This document shows, one piece after another, positions 46,771-54,941 of a stretch of DNA of 55,243 nt. The position numbers and the translations under genes were made by a program. Each line of letters starts with the position of its first letter. The stretch's first letter is position 1. Source of the DNA: a bacterium. GTDB taxonomy: Bacteria > Pseudomonadota > Alphaproteobacteria > Caulobacterales > Caulobacteraceae. The notes below the pieces were generated by a model. The model had not been told where the DNA came from. It searched no databases and worked only from the letters and a program-made list of their open reading frames with translations. Location: assembly GCA_030824495.1 (NCBI GenBank), contig JAVBXP010000061.1, positions 1 through 55,243 on the forward strand, given 5' to 3'.

Positions 46771-46884
46771 TTATTCCTGATAGAAGAGAGACTCTTCCTC
46801 AGGCTCGCCCACGATCGGAGCTCCGAGGGTCAAGCTTCGAGCCTGGCCCACGCAGATCAGGCGGTTCATCGCGAATTTCAGCAT
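46771..46884 (-). CDS. Lasso peptide precursor (A gene)
   Basis: A 37-residue precursor encoded directly upstream of B. The RBS AGGAGG lies five bases before the ATG. The leader is 20 residues and ends LICVGQARSLTL. Placed beside the astexin-1 leader ending LIVLGKASAETR, it keeps the Gly and the Thr at position -2 in register. The predicted core is GAPIVGEPEEESLFYQE (17 residues). Gly1 is fixed by the -2 Thr rule. Glu9 aligns with the ring Asp of astexin-1 (EPD versus EPE), giving a nine-residue ring, although Glu7 or an eight-residue ring cannot be ruled out. Phe14 and Tyr15 are likely plugs below the ring. It is too short for usual gene callers. Confidence 0.95.
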   Translation of the reverse strand: MLKFAMNRLICVGQARSLTLGAPIVGEPEEESLFYQE

Positions 46885-46958
46885 TGTCGCCTCCTAGTTT
46901 GCGGACGCCGCGATGTTGCGGCCCACCAAGGGGGCGACCTCGAACGGTCATAGACAAA

Positions 46959-47639
46959 CTATATCGTGAGAATATTCGACAATCCGGGCGGCGGATCGAG
47001 CTCCTCCAGGACGTGCGCAAGCCGCCCGGCGCGGCGCTCAGCGTAACTGGCCAGAGCGTCGCGCCAATTCAACGATCCGGCGTCATAGGCCAGCGCCATA
47101 CCCATCAGTTCGTTTGGAAGGTCAGCGAAGAGACACGCCTCGACCCGACGCACGATGGCCAGTCGGTCCGCCAGACGGATGTGAACCTGCCACACTACCC
47201 GATTGCGCATGCCCGCCATGGCCCCGCCAAAAAGGGTCTCGGTTGCTCGCACCACGTCCTCGCCAACGTCCTGCAACTGGCTCAACGCCCGCTCTACCTG
47301 CGCTCGAGCCGAGCCTAGCGGCCAAATTGGGCCCGGATCTGGAAGAACCGTGGCCGCCAAGAGCAGATCTTGCAGTGCGTAGAGATCTTCCACAGCTCTC
47401 AGTGACAGTCGCCTTACCCGGTAGCCGCCCTCGCCGCCACGCTGGCTCTCGATCAACCCCTCTCCCGCCAGCCAGGCCAGGGCTTCACGCACCGGCGTCG
47501 GACTAAGCTTCAGTTCTTCGGCCAGGTCGCTCACCATTAGGGGCGTCCCTGGAGCCGCCCGGCCGTCGCGAACGCGTACGCGCAACTCGTTCAACGCTAA
47601 ACCGAAGGTGTCGCGACGCTTTCCAGCCAATGACCCCAT
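46959..47639 (-). CDS. GntR family regulator upstream of the lasso precursor
   Basis: A 226-residue FadR-type GntR protein from ATG 47639. The winged HTH is at about 5-75 (TFGLALNELRVRVRDGRAAPGTPLMVSDLAEELKLSPTPVREALAWLAGEGLIE). A helical C-terminal FCD-like effector domain follows (about 88-215). It lies on the same strand as A, B and C and ends 74 bp before the precursor start, so it may form a leader gene of the lasso transcript or control a promoter in that gap. Family members bind small carboxylic acids or amino acids, but this effector is unknown. Confidence 0.9.
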   Translation of the reverse strand: MGSLAGKRRDTFGLALNELRVRVRDGRAAPGTPLMVSDLAEELKLSPTPVREALAWLAGEGLIESQRGGEGGYRVRRLSLRAVEDLYALQDLLLAATVLPDPGPIWPLGSARAQVERALSQLQDVGEDVVRATETLFGGAMAGMRNRVVWQVHIRLADRLAIVRRVEACLFADLPNELMGMALAYDAGSLNWRDALASYAERRAGRLAHVLEELDPPPGLSNILTI

Positions 47640-47962
47640 CCCCTGACACTCGGCATGCCCAGGCAGGCAATGCAGAATGATATTAGGTGGATGTCGGAAA
47701 TTTTCGAAAGAGGCGCGCGAGGAACAAGAGTTGCCCAAAAGTCTCTCGACCGCTTTGACGCAATATTCTTGCGCTATCTACGCAAGCTTTTTGCGCGGTT
47801 GCAGAGTCTGATCGGCTTGCTTTGAACCACAACCCTTTGAAAAGCCTGCCGCGTCGATGTTCGGCTCTTCTGTTCCATCAATATATCTGGCGAATGATCA
47901 AAACTGGCTTTACGTACCTCAAAGGCCAAATACACGGCCTAGTTGCCTAACGGTGGCGTGTA
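47640..47962. other. Divergent promoter region between GntR and XRE-type genes
   Basis: A 323-bp region with no gene, locally AT-richer than the surrounding DNA. It contains an inverted repeat CTTGCG-N7-CGCAAG at 47768-47786 and several TTGCG/CGCAA half-sites nearby (47759-47795), consistent with a multi-site operator for the GntR or XRE protein. No clear -35/-10 pair could be assigned. Confidence 0.5.
47768..47786. promoter_or_regulatory. Inverted repeat CTTGCG-N7-CGCAAG
   Basis: A 6+7+6 perfect inverted repeat about 130 bp before the GntR start and 177 bp before the XRE-type start, with further GCGCAA/TTGCGC half-sites on both sides. It is a candidate operator, assigned from symmetry and placement. 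Confidence 0.45.
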
Positions 47963-48433
47963 ATGGCTAGCGAGATTGAAGATCCGGCGATTTCCCACGC
48001 CCTTACTGCGGTGCTCCGTGCGGTGAGAAAACACCGCGGCCTCACCTCAAAACAGGTGGCGGAGAGAATGACGATGAAGCTGCGGACATATCAGCACTTC
48101 GAGGCGGGCGGGGGCCGCTTCAGCTTCCCGAAACTAAGGCTTTTTGCAGAGGCCACTGGCAGTGACTTCAACGGCCTCGCCTGTGCGATCCTCGTCGGCG
48201 ACACAAATCTCGCCACCTGCGGCGCGGACAACAGACTGGTGACCATCACCCTGTTTTCCTTAAAGGCGTTGAGCGGCAAGCTCGGCCGCAACCTCTCGTC
48301 CATAGAGCCGCGCGATGCGATCGGCGCCCTTGATCAGGCGTTCGGCCAAATGGAAAATCAAATGCGCGGACGATTAGACGTTGGCGGTGGGTCACTTTCC
48401 GGTCGGAGCCAGCCCGCTGGGCAGGATGAGTAG
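47963..48433 (+). CDS. XRE-like helix-turn-helix protein
   Basis: A 156-residue protein whose first half is an XRE/lambda-repressor-like HTH (about 10-75: ALTAVLRAVRKHRGLTSKQVAERMTMKLRTYQHFEAGGGRFSFPKLRLFAEATGS). The second half (about 76-156) has no recognised domain: a short hydrophobic ILVGDTNLATCGADNRLVTITLFSLKALSGKLG and a Gly/Ser-rich tail. It is probably a DNA-binding regulator. It is divergent from the lasso GntR gene, but nothing in the sequence proves a role in that cluster. Confidence 0.82.
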   Translation: MASEIEDPAISHALTAVLRAVRKHRGLTSKQVAERMTMKLRTYQHFEAGGGRFSFPKLRLFAEATGSDFNGLACAILVGDTNLATCGADNRLVTITLFSLKALSGKLGRNLSSIEPRDAIGALDQAFGQMENQMRGRLDVGGGSLSGRSQPAGQDE

Positions 48434-48551
48434 AGCCGCCGCCGGCACGGCAGATGGAAGCACACACGCCCCAAGCACCCTACTATCGCCTCCAATATTA
48501 GCCGGATAATATTGCCTGCGACGCGCCAGAGTCGCGGGCTTGGAGTAGTTT

Positions 48552-49136
48552 ATGGCCGATACCTATACTGCGTTCGTAGGCCAGGATTGCATCGCGTCCG
48601 GCTCTCTGCTTGACGTCGCTCCGGCTGTAAAAGCCGCATCTGACGCGGGCAAATCGCACTTGGTTGTCTTCGATGACGCCACGGGACGACCTATGGAACT
48701 CGACTTGCGGGGCTCGTGTGAAGACGTGCTCGAGCGCTTGGATCGCACACCTGCCGTCAGTGCGCCAACGCCTGCGCCCCGCGGGCGCCCGAAGCTTGGG
48801 GTGAAGGCCCGGGAAGTAACTCTCCTGCCGACTCATTGGGAATGGCTCGCGGCCCAGCCTGGCGGCGCCTCAGCGACCTTGCGACGGCTGGTTGATACGG
48901 CACGAAGATCAGGCCGCGACAAACACCGCGAAGCCCAGGAGGCGGCTCGACGCGTTATGCTGGTTCTCGCTGGAGACCTGCCTGGGTTTGAAGAAGCGTC
49001 GCGCGCCTTCTACGCAGGCAACTACATCGCTTTTGAAGAACTGAGCGCGGCATGGCCTCGCGATGTAGGCGACTACGTTCGAACCCTTGTAGGACGAGCC
49101 GCCACCCTCGTGCCCGGTAGTGTGGCGCAACCCTAG
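48552..49136 (+). CDS. DUF2239 family protein
   Basis: A 194-residue cytosolic protein of the DUF2239 family. The N-terminal beta-rich block is TYTAFVGQDCIASGSLLDVAPAV...LVVFDDATGRPMELDLRG. A proline-rich linker ends in RGRPKLGVKAREVTLLPTHWEWLAAQPGGASATLRRLV, a segment resembling the RHH-like motif of this family. A helical C-terminus follows. Function is unknown; the GRPKLGV and TLLPRHWEWL-type segment suggests nucleic-acid contact, which is inference. It is preceded by a 118-bp gap after the XRE-type gene, so it may be an independent unit. Confidence 0.88.
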   Translation: MADTYTAFVGQDCIASGSLLDVAPAVKAASDAGKSHLVVFDDATGRPMELDLRGSCEDVLERLDRTPAVSAPTPAPRGRPKLGVKAREVTLLPTHWEWLAAQPGGASATLRRLVDTARRSGRDKHREAQEAARRVMLVLAGDLPGFEEASRAFYAGNYIAFEELSAAWPRDVGDYVRTLVGRAATLVPGSVAQP

Positions 49137-49170
49137 TCAGCCGGCGGCAGCCCGCTTCTGCGCGTCTTCC

Positions 49171-49344
49171 TTACCGCGGCCTGCTGATCGCCCGCGTTCG
49201 ACGTTCGCGGATTTCATCGTGCAGCATATCGGCTAGGTCCAAGATCTGGTCGGGCGAGAATTCCCGCACCGCACCACGCACTTCTTCAGTGAACCTCGCC
49301 ACATCCCGGCGCGGGGGCGGCTCTGAACGAAGCGTCAAGGTCAT
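49171..49344 (-). CDS. Small hypothetical protein
   Basis: A 57-residue open frame from ATG 49344, preceded by GAGGTGAG. A GTG at 49353 is an alternative. The product has an acidic/basic amphipathic pattern (FTEEVRGAVREFSPDQILDLADMLHDEIRERRTRA) and is predicted mostly helical; no family was recognised. The third-position GC bias and ribosome site favour a real gene. Its short length and isolation between the DUF2239 and marR genes keep the call tentative. Confidence 0.5.
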   Translation of the reverse strand: MTLTLRSEPPPRRDVARFTEEVRGAVREFSPDQILDLADMLHDEIRERRTRAISRPR

Positions 49345-49457
49345 CGCACTCACCTCAAGGTTGGCCCTCGTAACTCTAAACGGGGCTCACACCCCGCAGT
49401 TCCCGTTAATCGTGTATCTGGCCCGCAAGATTGACCGCCGCACGGGGTGGGCATAGA

Positions 49458-49476
49458 TAGTTCGCAAACCTAACTA
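49458..49476. promoter_or_regulatory. Possible MarR operator
   Basis: TAGTT-N9-AACTA, an inverted repeat ending 12 bases before the marR start. This is where an autorepressor of the MarR-efflux operon would bind. Confidence 0.45.
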
Positions 49477-49487
49477 GTTGGCGATCG

Positions 49488-49931
49488 ATGCCCACCACCG
49501 ACACCTCCGATCCGACAATCCTCGCCGACGCCCTGAGGGCCCCGCTGCTGCGCGTCGCCCGGCGCTTGCGGCAAGAGGCGCAGCGAGCCGGCGTTTCGGC
49601 GTTGGACGCCCTCGTCTTGGGTCAGATCAAGCGCAAGCCCGGCGTCGGGGTGTGCGACCTTGCCGACGCTGAGCAGATGTCCCGCCCGACGATGAGCGGT
49701 CATGTGAAGCGCCTCGAAGCCGCCGGTTGGATCACCCGCGCCCTCTGCGCCGACGACGGCCGGCGCGCGGGGCTGGAAATCACAGACGCCGGATCGGCCC
49801 AACTCGACCTGATCCGGCAGCACCGCAACGACTGGCTGGCGGCCCGACTATCGAAGCTCACGCCGGAGGCGCGTGAGGCCCTCCATGCCGCGCAAGGCCC
49901 CCTCCTCCAACTGCTGAGCCTTGAGCCATGA
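49488..49931 (+). CDS. MarR family transcriptional regulator
   Basis: A 147-residue winged-HTH regulator. MarR core: helices SALDALVLGQIKRKPGVGVCDLADAEQMSRPTMSGHVKRLEAAGWITRAL (about 35-85), then the wing DDGRRAGLEITDAGSAQLDLIR. It probably represses itself and the DHA2 transporter, whose ATG overlaps its stop by 4 bp, until a toxic ligand binds. The overlapping marR-transporter layout is typical of drug- or solvent-responsive efflux units. Confidence 0.93.
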   Translation: MPTTDTSDPTILADALRAPLLRVARRLRQEAQRAGVSALDALVLGQIKRKPGVGVCDLADAEQMSRPTMSGHVKRLEAAGWITRALCADDGRRAGLEITDAGSAQLDLIRQHRNDWLAARLSKLTPEAREALHAAQGPLLQLLSLEP

Positions 49932-51364
49932 GCCCGGTCGACCAACCCATTGAAGAAGATCGCGCCACGGCTGTCACCCGCGGTTGGGTGATCCCCGCCA
50001 TCATCGGGTCGGCGCTGCTGATGCAGACGATGAACGCGACCGTGCTTTCCAACGCTCTGCCCACCATGGCCGTGGCGTTGGACGAGGACCCGCTCCGGCT
50101 GAACCTGGCTATCACCATGTTCCTGCTCGCCTCGGCGGTGTTCCTGCCAATCAGCGGTTGGGTCGCCGACAAGTTTGGAGCCAAGCGGATTTTCATCGCC
50201 GCCATGGTGCTGTTCGCCGCCTCATCGGCCGCCTGTGGTTTCGCTGAGAATCTGACGCAGCTGGTTATCGCCCGGATATTCCAGGGCATGGCCGGGGCCA
50301 TGATGGGGCCGGTGGGACGGCTGGTGCTGCTACGGACAACGCCCAAGAGCGAACTCGTGGGCGCCATGTCGGTCATGACCATGCCCGCCCTGCTTGGTCC
50401 AGTGATCGGCCCGGTCGTTGGCGGCGCCATCGTCACCTTCGCTGACTGGCGATGGATTTTCTTCCTCAACATTCCGATCGCCATCGTCGGGGTGTTCTTG
50501 GTGGCCCGGTTCGTCCCCAACGTGAAGGAGCAGGAAGTCTCGCCTATCGACTGGATCGGCATCGTCCTCACCGGCGTAGGCTTGGCCGGGCTGATCTTCG
50601 GCTTCGAGAACCTGGGACGAGGCGCCCTGCCCAACGGCGTCGTGGCCGCCCTTTTCCTGGGCGGCGCGACGGCGCTGATCATCTACTGGCGCCACGCGCG
50701 CGGAAATCCGCACGCGATCCTCGACCTCAGCGTCTTCAGGATCCAGACCTTCACGGCCTCGGTCATCGGTGGCTCCTTCATGCGGATCGCAATGGGCGCC
50801 ACGCCCTTCATGTTGGCGATGCTGCTGCAAATCGGCTTTGGCCTCTCGCCCTTCCAAGCCGGCCTGATGACCTTTATCTCCGCGGCCGGGGCCTTGGTGA
50901 TGAAAACGACCGCGCCGCCCATCCTGCGGCGGTTCGGCTTCCGAACGGTGCTTACGGTCAACGCCGTCATCGTCGGGATCAGCTTCATGACTTACGGGCT
51001 GTTCCAGCCCACCACCCCGCATTGGATCATCATGGCGATCCTGGCGGTGGGCGGATTCTTCCGATCGCTCCAATTCACCAGCCTGAACGGCATGGCCTAT
51101 GCCGACGTCGAGCAGCACCAGATGAGCCGCGCATCGACGACGGCGGCGATGATGCAGCAGCTTGTCCAATCCATCGGCATCGGGATCGCCGCCGCGCTCA
51201 TGCACTTCTTCATGCTGGCTCGTGGCGACACCCAGCTCAGCGCGGCGTCCATCGGGCCGGTGTTCGTGGTGATCGGCATGATCACTTTCCTGTCCTTGTT
51301 CTTCTTCGTCCGCCTACCCAAAGACGCCGGCGACGAAATGAACGGCCGCAAGGCGATTGCGTGA
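49928..51364 (+). CDS. MFS transporter, DHA2 (EmrB/QacA-like) family
   Basis: A 478-residue inner-membrane drug:H+ antiporter with about 14 hydrophobic segments. DHA2 motifs include MNATVLSNALPTMAVAL near TM1, WVADKFGAKRIF (the motif A loop, about 77-88) and RIFQGMAGAMMGPVGRLVLLRTTP (motif B region). GPVIGPVVGGAIVTFADWRWIFFLNIPIAI carries the antiporter motif C-like sequence at about 158-187. It is translationally coupled to marR. No membrane-fusion partner is encoded nearby, so it may work alone or with one elsewhere. Confidence 0.93.
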   Translation: MSPVDQPIEEDRATAVTRGWVIPAIIGSALLMQTMNATVLSNALPTMAVALDEDPLRLNLAITMFLLASAVFLPISGWVADKFGAKRIFIAAMVLFAASSAACGFAENLTQLVIARIFQGMAGAMMGPVGRLVLLRTTPKSELVGAMSVMTMPALLGPVIGPVVGGAIVTFADWRWIFFLNIPIAIVGVFLVARFVPNVKEQEVSPIDWIGIVLTGVGLAGLIFGFENLGRGALPNGVVAALFLGGATALIIYWRHARGNPHAILDLSVFRIQTFTASVIGGSFMRIAMGATPFMLAMLLQIGFGLSPFQAGLMTFISAAGALVMKTTAPPILRRFGFRTVLTVNAVIVGISFMTYGLFQPTTPHWIIMAILAVGGFFRSLQFTSLNGMAYADVEQHQMSRASTTAAMMQQLVQSIGIGIAAALMHFFMLARGDTQLSAASIGPVFVVIGMITFLSLFFFVRLPKDAGDEMNGRKAIA

Positions 51365-51430
51365 GCCATTTTCGCTTCGCCGACGTTGAGTAGGTTTGGG
51401 CCAGGCAGGCCCTGCTCAAGGGAGGCGAGA

Positions 51431-51856
51431 ATGATCCGCAAAGCACGCGCAGTCTGGCGCGGGACCGGCAAGGACGGAAACGGCGACCTGACCACCGACT
51501 CCGGCGTCCTGTCGACAACGCCCTACTCGTTCAAGACGCGCTTCGAGAGCGAACCTGGGACCAACCCGGAGGAACTGATCGCCGCTGCTCACGCAGGCTG
51601 CTTCACGATGCAGCTGGCCTTCCTGATCCAGCGCGCCGGCGCCGAGGCCGAAGAGCTCAGCACGGAGGCGGCGGTCTCCCTTGTCCCCGATGGCGAGGGG
51701 TTCAAGATCGACCGCTCGGCCCTCACGCTTCGCGCCAAGGTTCCTGGGCTCGATCAGGCCAAGTTCGAGGAGCTTGCGCGAACGGCTGAGAAGAGTTGCC
51801 CGGTCTCTCGCCTGCTCAATGCTGAGATCACCCTCGACGCCAAGCTGGACGGCTAG
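51431..51856 (+). CDS. osmC: OsmC family peroxiredoxin
   Basis: A 141-residue OsmC-type thiol peroxidase from ATG 51431 (GGAGGCGAGA upstream). The two conserved cysteines are Cys57 in AAAHAGCFTMQL and Cys123 in EKSCPVSRLL; the Arg/Glu of the active site lie in KTRFESEPGTNPEELI. It reduces organic hydroperoxides. It is separated from the MFS gene by 66 bp on the same strand and ends in a CTAG shared with the convergent kinase gene, each strand using its own TAG stop. Confidence 0.94.
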   Translation: MIRKARAVWRGTGKDGNGDLTTDSGVLSTTPYSFKTRFESEPGTNPEELIAAAHAGCFTMQLAFLIQRAGAEAEELSTEAAVSLVPDGEGFKIDRSALTLRAKVPGLDQAKFEELARTAEKSCPVSRLLNAEITLDAKLDG

Positions 51857-53238
51857 GCGCCCGTCAGCGGCGCCCGCATTCGGCACTCGACGCCTTCAGG
51901 GGGAAAGGTCAGTTCCACCGTTCCCCCATAGGCCTGCAAGGCCGCAACCGTCAGCCGGGCGCCAAAGCCCGACCGCGTCGGCGGCGCTACCGGCGGCCCG
52001 CCGCGCTCGCGCCACTCCAGCGTCATCAGATTGTTCGCCACGCTCCAGACGATGGAGACCCGACCAGCGCCCGCCAGCGCGCCGTACTTTGCCGCGTTGG
52101 TCGCCAGCTCGTTCAGGACCATCACCAGATTGACGGCCATCTCGGGGTTGAGCGGCGCGGGCTCCTCCGAGCCGCTGATGTCGAACAGGTCCTGAGCGAA
52201 CGGCGACAGCGCCGCTTCAATAACCTCGTGAAGGTCCGCCGCTTCCCACGCGTTGCGGGTCAGCAAGTCATGCCCACGCGCCATCGATTGGATGCGACTG
52301 TCGAACGCCGCGCGGAAAACGGCCGGATTGTCGGCGGAGCCGCGCATGGTTTGGGCCGCGATCGCTTGCACCGCCGCCATATTGTTCTTCACGCGATGGT
52401 TCAATTCGGCAAGCAACAGCTCTTGCCGTTCACGCGCGGCGACCTGCGCCGAGATGTCCTGGGCGGTTCCGATCACATGCGTCGGCTGTCCTGAGGCGTC
52501 GCGCATCACCTGCGCCGCACCTCGGATCCAGACGGCCGAACCGTCGCGCCCCATCGCTGTGGTGCGATGCTGCACGACGTACGACCCGTCATTCTCGCCA
52601 GCCACCGCCCCACGGAACGCCGCCTCCACCGCCGGGAAATCCTCGGGATGAACCGCCGCTGCATAGGTCGCGAAGTCGATCGGCCCATCGCCTCCCACGC
52701 CGAACAGCTGCCGGGTGCGCGCATCCCAATCGACCCGGTCGGCCATGAAATCAAAATCCCACAGTCCCAGGCCTGTGACGTTGAGGGCCAAGGCCAACCT
52801 CGCCCCTTGGTGCTCGACCTGAAGCTGCGCCTCGCGGCGCGCCGTGATGTCCAAGATGACGAAGGCGACCAGCGGCGTGGGACCCGGCAGTGGCGAATAG
52901 GTGCCGAAAAACCAGCCCTCGCGGCCTGTCGGAAACCGAAAGGAGTACTCGCCCGATCGGCTTTCCTGCGCCGCCCATACCGCATTCAGCGTCGCTAGGC
53001 GCGCCGCCACCTGGGGTTCGGTCAGGCCTTGCTGGCGACCGGTCAGTCCATCCAGTCCGCCAACCGGCAGGGAATAGAGATCCGAAGCGCTGCGATTGGC
53101 GACAACGATGCGGTAGTCATCATCCAACAACTCGACGACGCCGGCCACGACCTCAGCCGCGTCCAACATCGCCTTCAATAGAGCCTCGCCGCTTCGCCCG
53201 CCGTCAGGCCAGCGACGCCCCCGCCCTTCGTCCGCCAT
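51853..53238 (-). CDS. PAS-domain HWE-family sensor histidine kinase
   Basis: A 461-residue soluble kinase from ATG 53238 (GGGGGAG upstream). It has two PAS-type sensory domains (about 20-135 and 145-265, the latter with GLGLWDFDFMADRVDWDARTRQLFG and DGSAVWIRGAAQVMRD). The HWE-type dimerisation helix has phospho-acceptor His281 in LAELNHRVKNNMAAVQAIAAQTM, followed by a HATPase domain (VMVLNELATNAAKYGAL, WRERGGPPV, GFGARLTVAALQ). No membrane segment and no adjacent response regulator, so it is an orphan. Such kinases often feed light, redox or general-stress pathways in alphaproteobacteria. Confidence 0.92.
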   Translation of the reverse strand: MADEGRGRRWPDGGRSGEALLKAMLDAAEVVAGVVELLDDDYRIVVANRSASDLYSLPVGGLDGLTGRQQGLTEPQVAARLATLNAVWAAQESRSGEYSFRFPTGREGWFFGTYSPLPGPTPLVAFVILDITARREAQLQVEHQGARLALALNVTGLGLWDFDFMADRVDWDARTRQLFGVGGDGPIDFATYAAAVHPEDFPAVEAAFRGAVAGENDGSYVVQHRTTAMGRDGSAVWIRGAAQVMRDASGQPTHVIGTAQDISAQVAARERQELLLAELNHRVKNNMAAVQAIAAQTMRGSADNPAVFRAAFDSRIQSMARGHDLLTRNAWEAADLHEVIEAALSPFAQDLFDISGSEEPAPLNPEMAVNLVMVLNELATNAAKYGALAGAGRVSIVWSVANNLMTLEWRERGGPPVAPPTRSGFGARLTVAALQAYGGTVELTFPPEGVECRMRAPLTGA

Positions 53239-53302
53239 AGGCACTCCCCCGCACGCGCCCAATCCTAGGCCTGCCGGGCGGCCCTGGACAGGCCCCCAAC
53301 AC

Positions 53303-54640
53303 TCAAGCTGTCGGGCTCGCCGCTTCCAGATCACCAGAAGCTGAATCGTACACAGCTTGGTCGAGAATACCCTGTCGCTTGGCGACCAGCGTGGGGATCA
53401 GCGCCTGGCCGGCGACGTTGGTTGCTGTCCGGCCCATGTCGAGAATCGGGTCAATCGCCAACAGCAGGCCGACCCCTTCGAGTGGAAGGCCCAAGGTGGA
53501 AAGCGTGAGGGTCAGCATCACGACCGCGCCCGTCAGGCCCGCGGTCGCCGCCGATCCGATCACCGAGACGAACACGATCAGCAGGTAGTCGGTGAATTGC
53601 AGCGACACTCCGTAGAACTGCGCGACGAAGATCGCCGCGACCGCCGGATAGACCGCCGCACATCCGTCCATCTTGGTGGTCGCGCCCAGCGGGACGGCGA
53701 AGGCTGCATAGGCCTTGGGAACGCCCAACGCATTTTCTGTCACCGTCTGCGTGACCGGCAGGGTGCCGATGGACGAGCGGGAGACGAAGCCCAACTGGAT
53801 AGCGGGCCAGGCGCCGGCGAAGAAACGGATCGGATTGAGCCCGTTCAAGAGCAGCAGGCTGGGATAGACGACCAGCATGACGAGCCCCAGGCCCAGATAG
53901 ACGGCGATCGCGAACGCCCCCAGTTGCGCCAAGGCGTCCCAGCCATAGTGAGCGACGGCATTGCCGAACAGGCCGATGGTGCCGATCGGGGTCAGCCGGA
54001 TCACCCACCAGAGGATCTTGCGCACAATGGCCAAGGCCGAGGCGTTGAAGGCCAGGAACGGCTCGGCCGCCGCGCCGGATTTCAGCGCCGCGATGCCGGT
54101 GATCAGTGAGATCACCACGATCTGCAGGACGTTGAACGACAGCGAGGTCGTCGGCACGCCATCCTTCAATGTGGTCGATGCGGCGATGCCCAGCATGTTG
54201 GAGGGGATGAGCCCGGTCAGGAAGTCGAGCCAAGAGCCGCTGGTGCTGGGCGTGCTGGCGGCGGCGGCTGCGACAGTTGTGTTTACGCCGGGCTGCAACA
54301 CCAGCCCGAGCGTGATGCCGATGCTCACCGCGATCAGCGCCGTGACGGCGAACCAGAAGAGCGTGCGCCACACCAGAGCGGCGGCGTTCTGGAGTTCCCG
54401 CAGGTTGGCGATGCTCGCCACGATGGCGGTGAAGACCAACGGCGGAACCAGGACGCGCAGGAGCTGGATGAAGGTCGAACCCGCCAGGCGGAGAACTTCC
54501 GATAGGCCATGACCGGCCTGCCCCTGCTCGGCGCCCAAGTTCCGCGCCAACAGTCCCAGGCCCAGGCCGAGCACCATGGCCGCCAGCACCTGGAACCCGA
54601 AGGAACCCAATAGGCCGCCCCGCTTGCGCGCCTGCGCCAT
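53303..54640 (-). CDS. Dicarboxylate/amino acid:cation symporter (DAACS family)
   Basis: A 445-residue glutamate/aspartate/C4-dicarboxylate symporter. The N-terminal helices (GFQVLAAMVLGLGLGLLARN, FIQLLRVLVPPLVFTAIVASIANL) are typical. The hallmark serine-rich re-entrant loop region GFVSRSSIGTLPVTQTVTENALGV is at about 295-318. The conserved PLGATTKMDGCAAVYPAVAAIFVAQFYG segment and the final GLPLEGVGLLLAIDPILDMGRTATNVAGQALIPT block with its Asp and Asn ligands are present. ATG 54640 has GGAG six bases upstream. It imports glutamate or dicarboxylates; the exact substrate is open. Confidence 0.93.
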   Translation of the reverse strand: MAQARKRGGLLGSFGFQVLAAMVLGLGLGLLARNLGAEQGQAGHGLSEVLRLAGSTFIQLLRVLVPPLVFTAIVASIANLRELQNAAALVWRTLFWFAVTALIAVSIGITLGLVLQPGVNTTVAAAAASTPSTSGSWLDFLTGLIPSNMLGIAASTTLKDGVPTTSLSFNVLQIVVISLITGIAALKSGAAAEPFLAFNASALAIVRKILWWVIRLTPIGTIGLFGNAVAHYGWDALAQLGAFAIAVYLGLGLVMLVVYPSLLLLNGLNPIRFFAGAWPAIQLGFVSRSSIGTLPVTQTVTENALGVPKAYAAFAVPLGATTKMDGCAAVYPAVAAIFVAQFYGVSLQFTDYLLIVFVSVIGSAATAGLTGAVVMLTLTLSTLGLPLEGVGLLLAIDPILDMGRTATNVAGQALIPTLVAKRQGILDQAVYDSASGDLEAASPTA

Positions 54641-54703
54641 GAAATACTCCTGCACGATTTGGCCGGAGCATGGTCGCGTCGTGTCGGGCACGCCAGCGGT
54701 TTG

Positions 54704-54728
54704 AGCTTTTCTTGCCCTTAGAAAAGCT
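54704..54728. promoter_or_regulatory. Inverted repeat upstream of the symporter gene
   Basis: AGCTTTTCT-N7-AGAAAAGCT, a perfect 9-bp inverted repeat 63 bp before the symporter start. Candidate operator or promoter-associated hairpin. Confidence 0.5.
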
Positions 54729-54809
54729 AAACGCCCGTCATTGCTCTTCAGGTCGCCCGAAGCGCCGGCGCCCCACCATCACTGGCAAAAGCTGCCGCCC
54801 GCACCGAGC

Positions 54810-54838
54810 AATTTCTGCCGGGTCGATCGGCAGAAATT
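54810..54838. promoter_or_regulatory. Flagellin enhancer-like inverted repeat
   Basis: AATTTCTGCCG-N7-CGGCAGAAATT, an 11-bp perfect inverted repeat centred about 120 bp upstream of the -24 element. A smaller GGCA-N5-TGCC repeat lies at 54784-54796. The TGCCG/CGGCA halves and the spacing resemble the ftr-type sites bound by FlbD-like activators before Caulobacter flagellin genes. Confidence 0.65.
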
Positions 54839-54941
54839 TACCATACGCAGAATCTGCCGACCTCGTGCATCGAGCGCGCCGAAGGGCTCGGAGATCGAAA
54901 ACCTTATGGTTATCAAGGATGGGAGGCTCGCAGACCCAACT

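Noticed and set aside
54703..54721. Seventh A-rich regulon element (AAGGGCAAGAAAAGC) before the symporter gene.
   Set aside because: The core matches, but there is no [AG]CAT-N5-ATG palindrome at 39 or 70 bp, and the sequence is explained as one half of a local inverted repeat.
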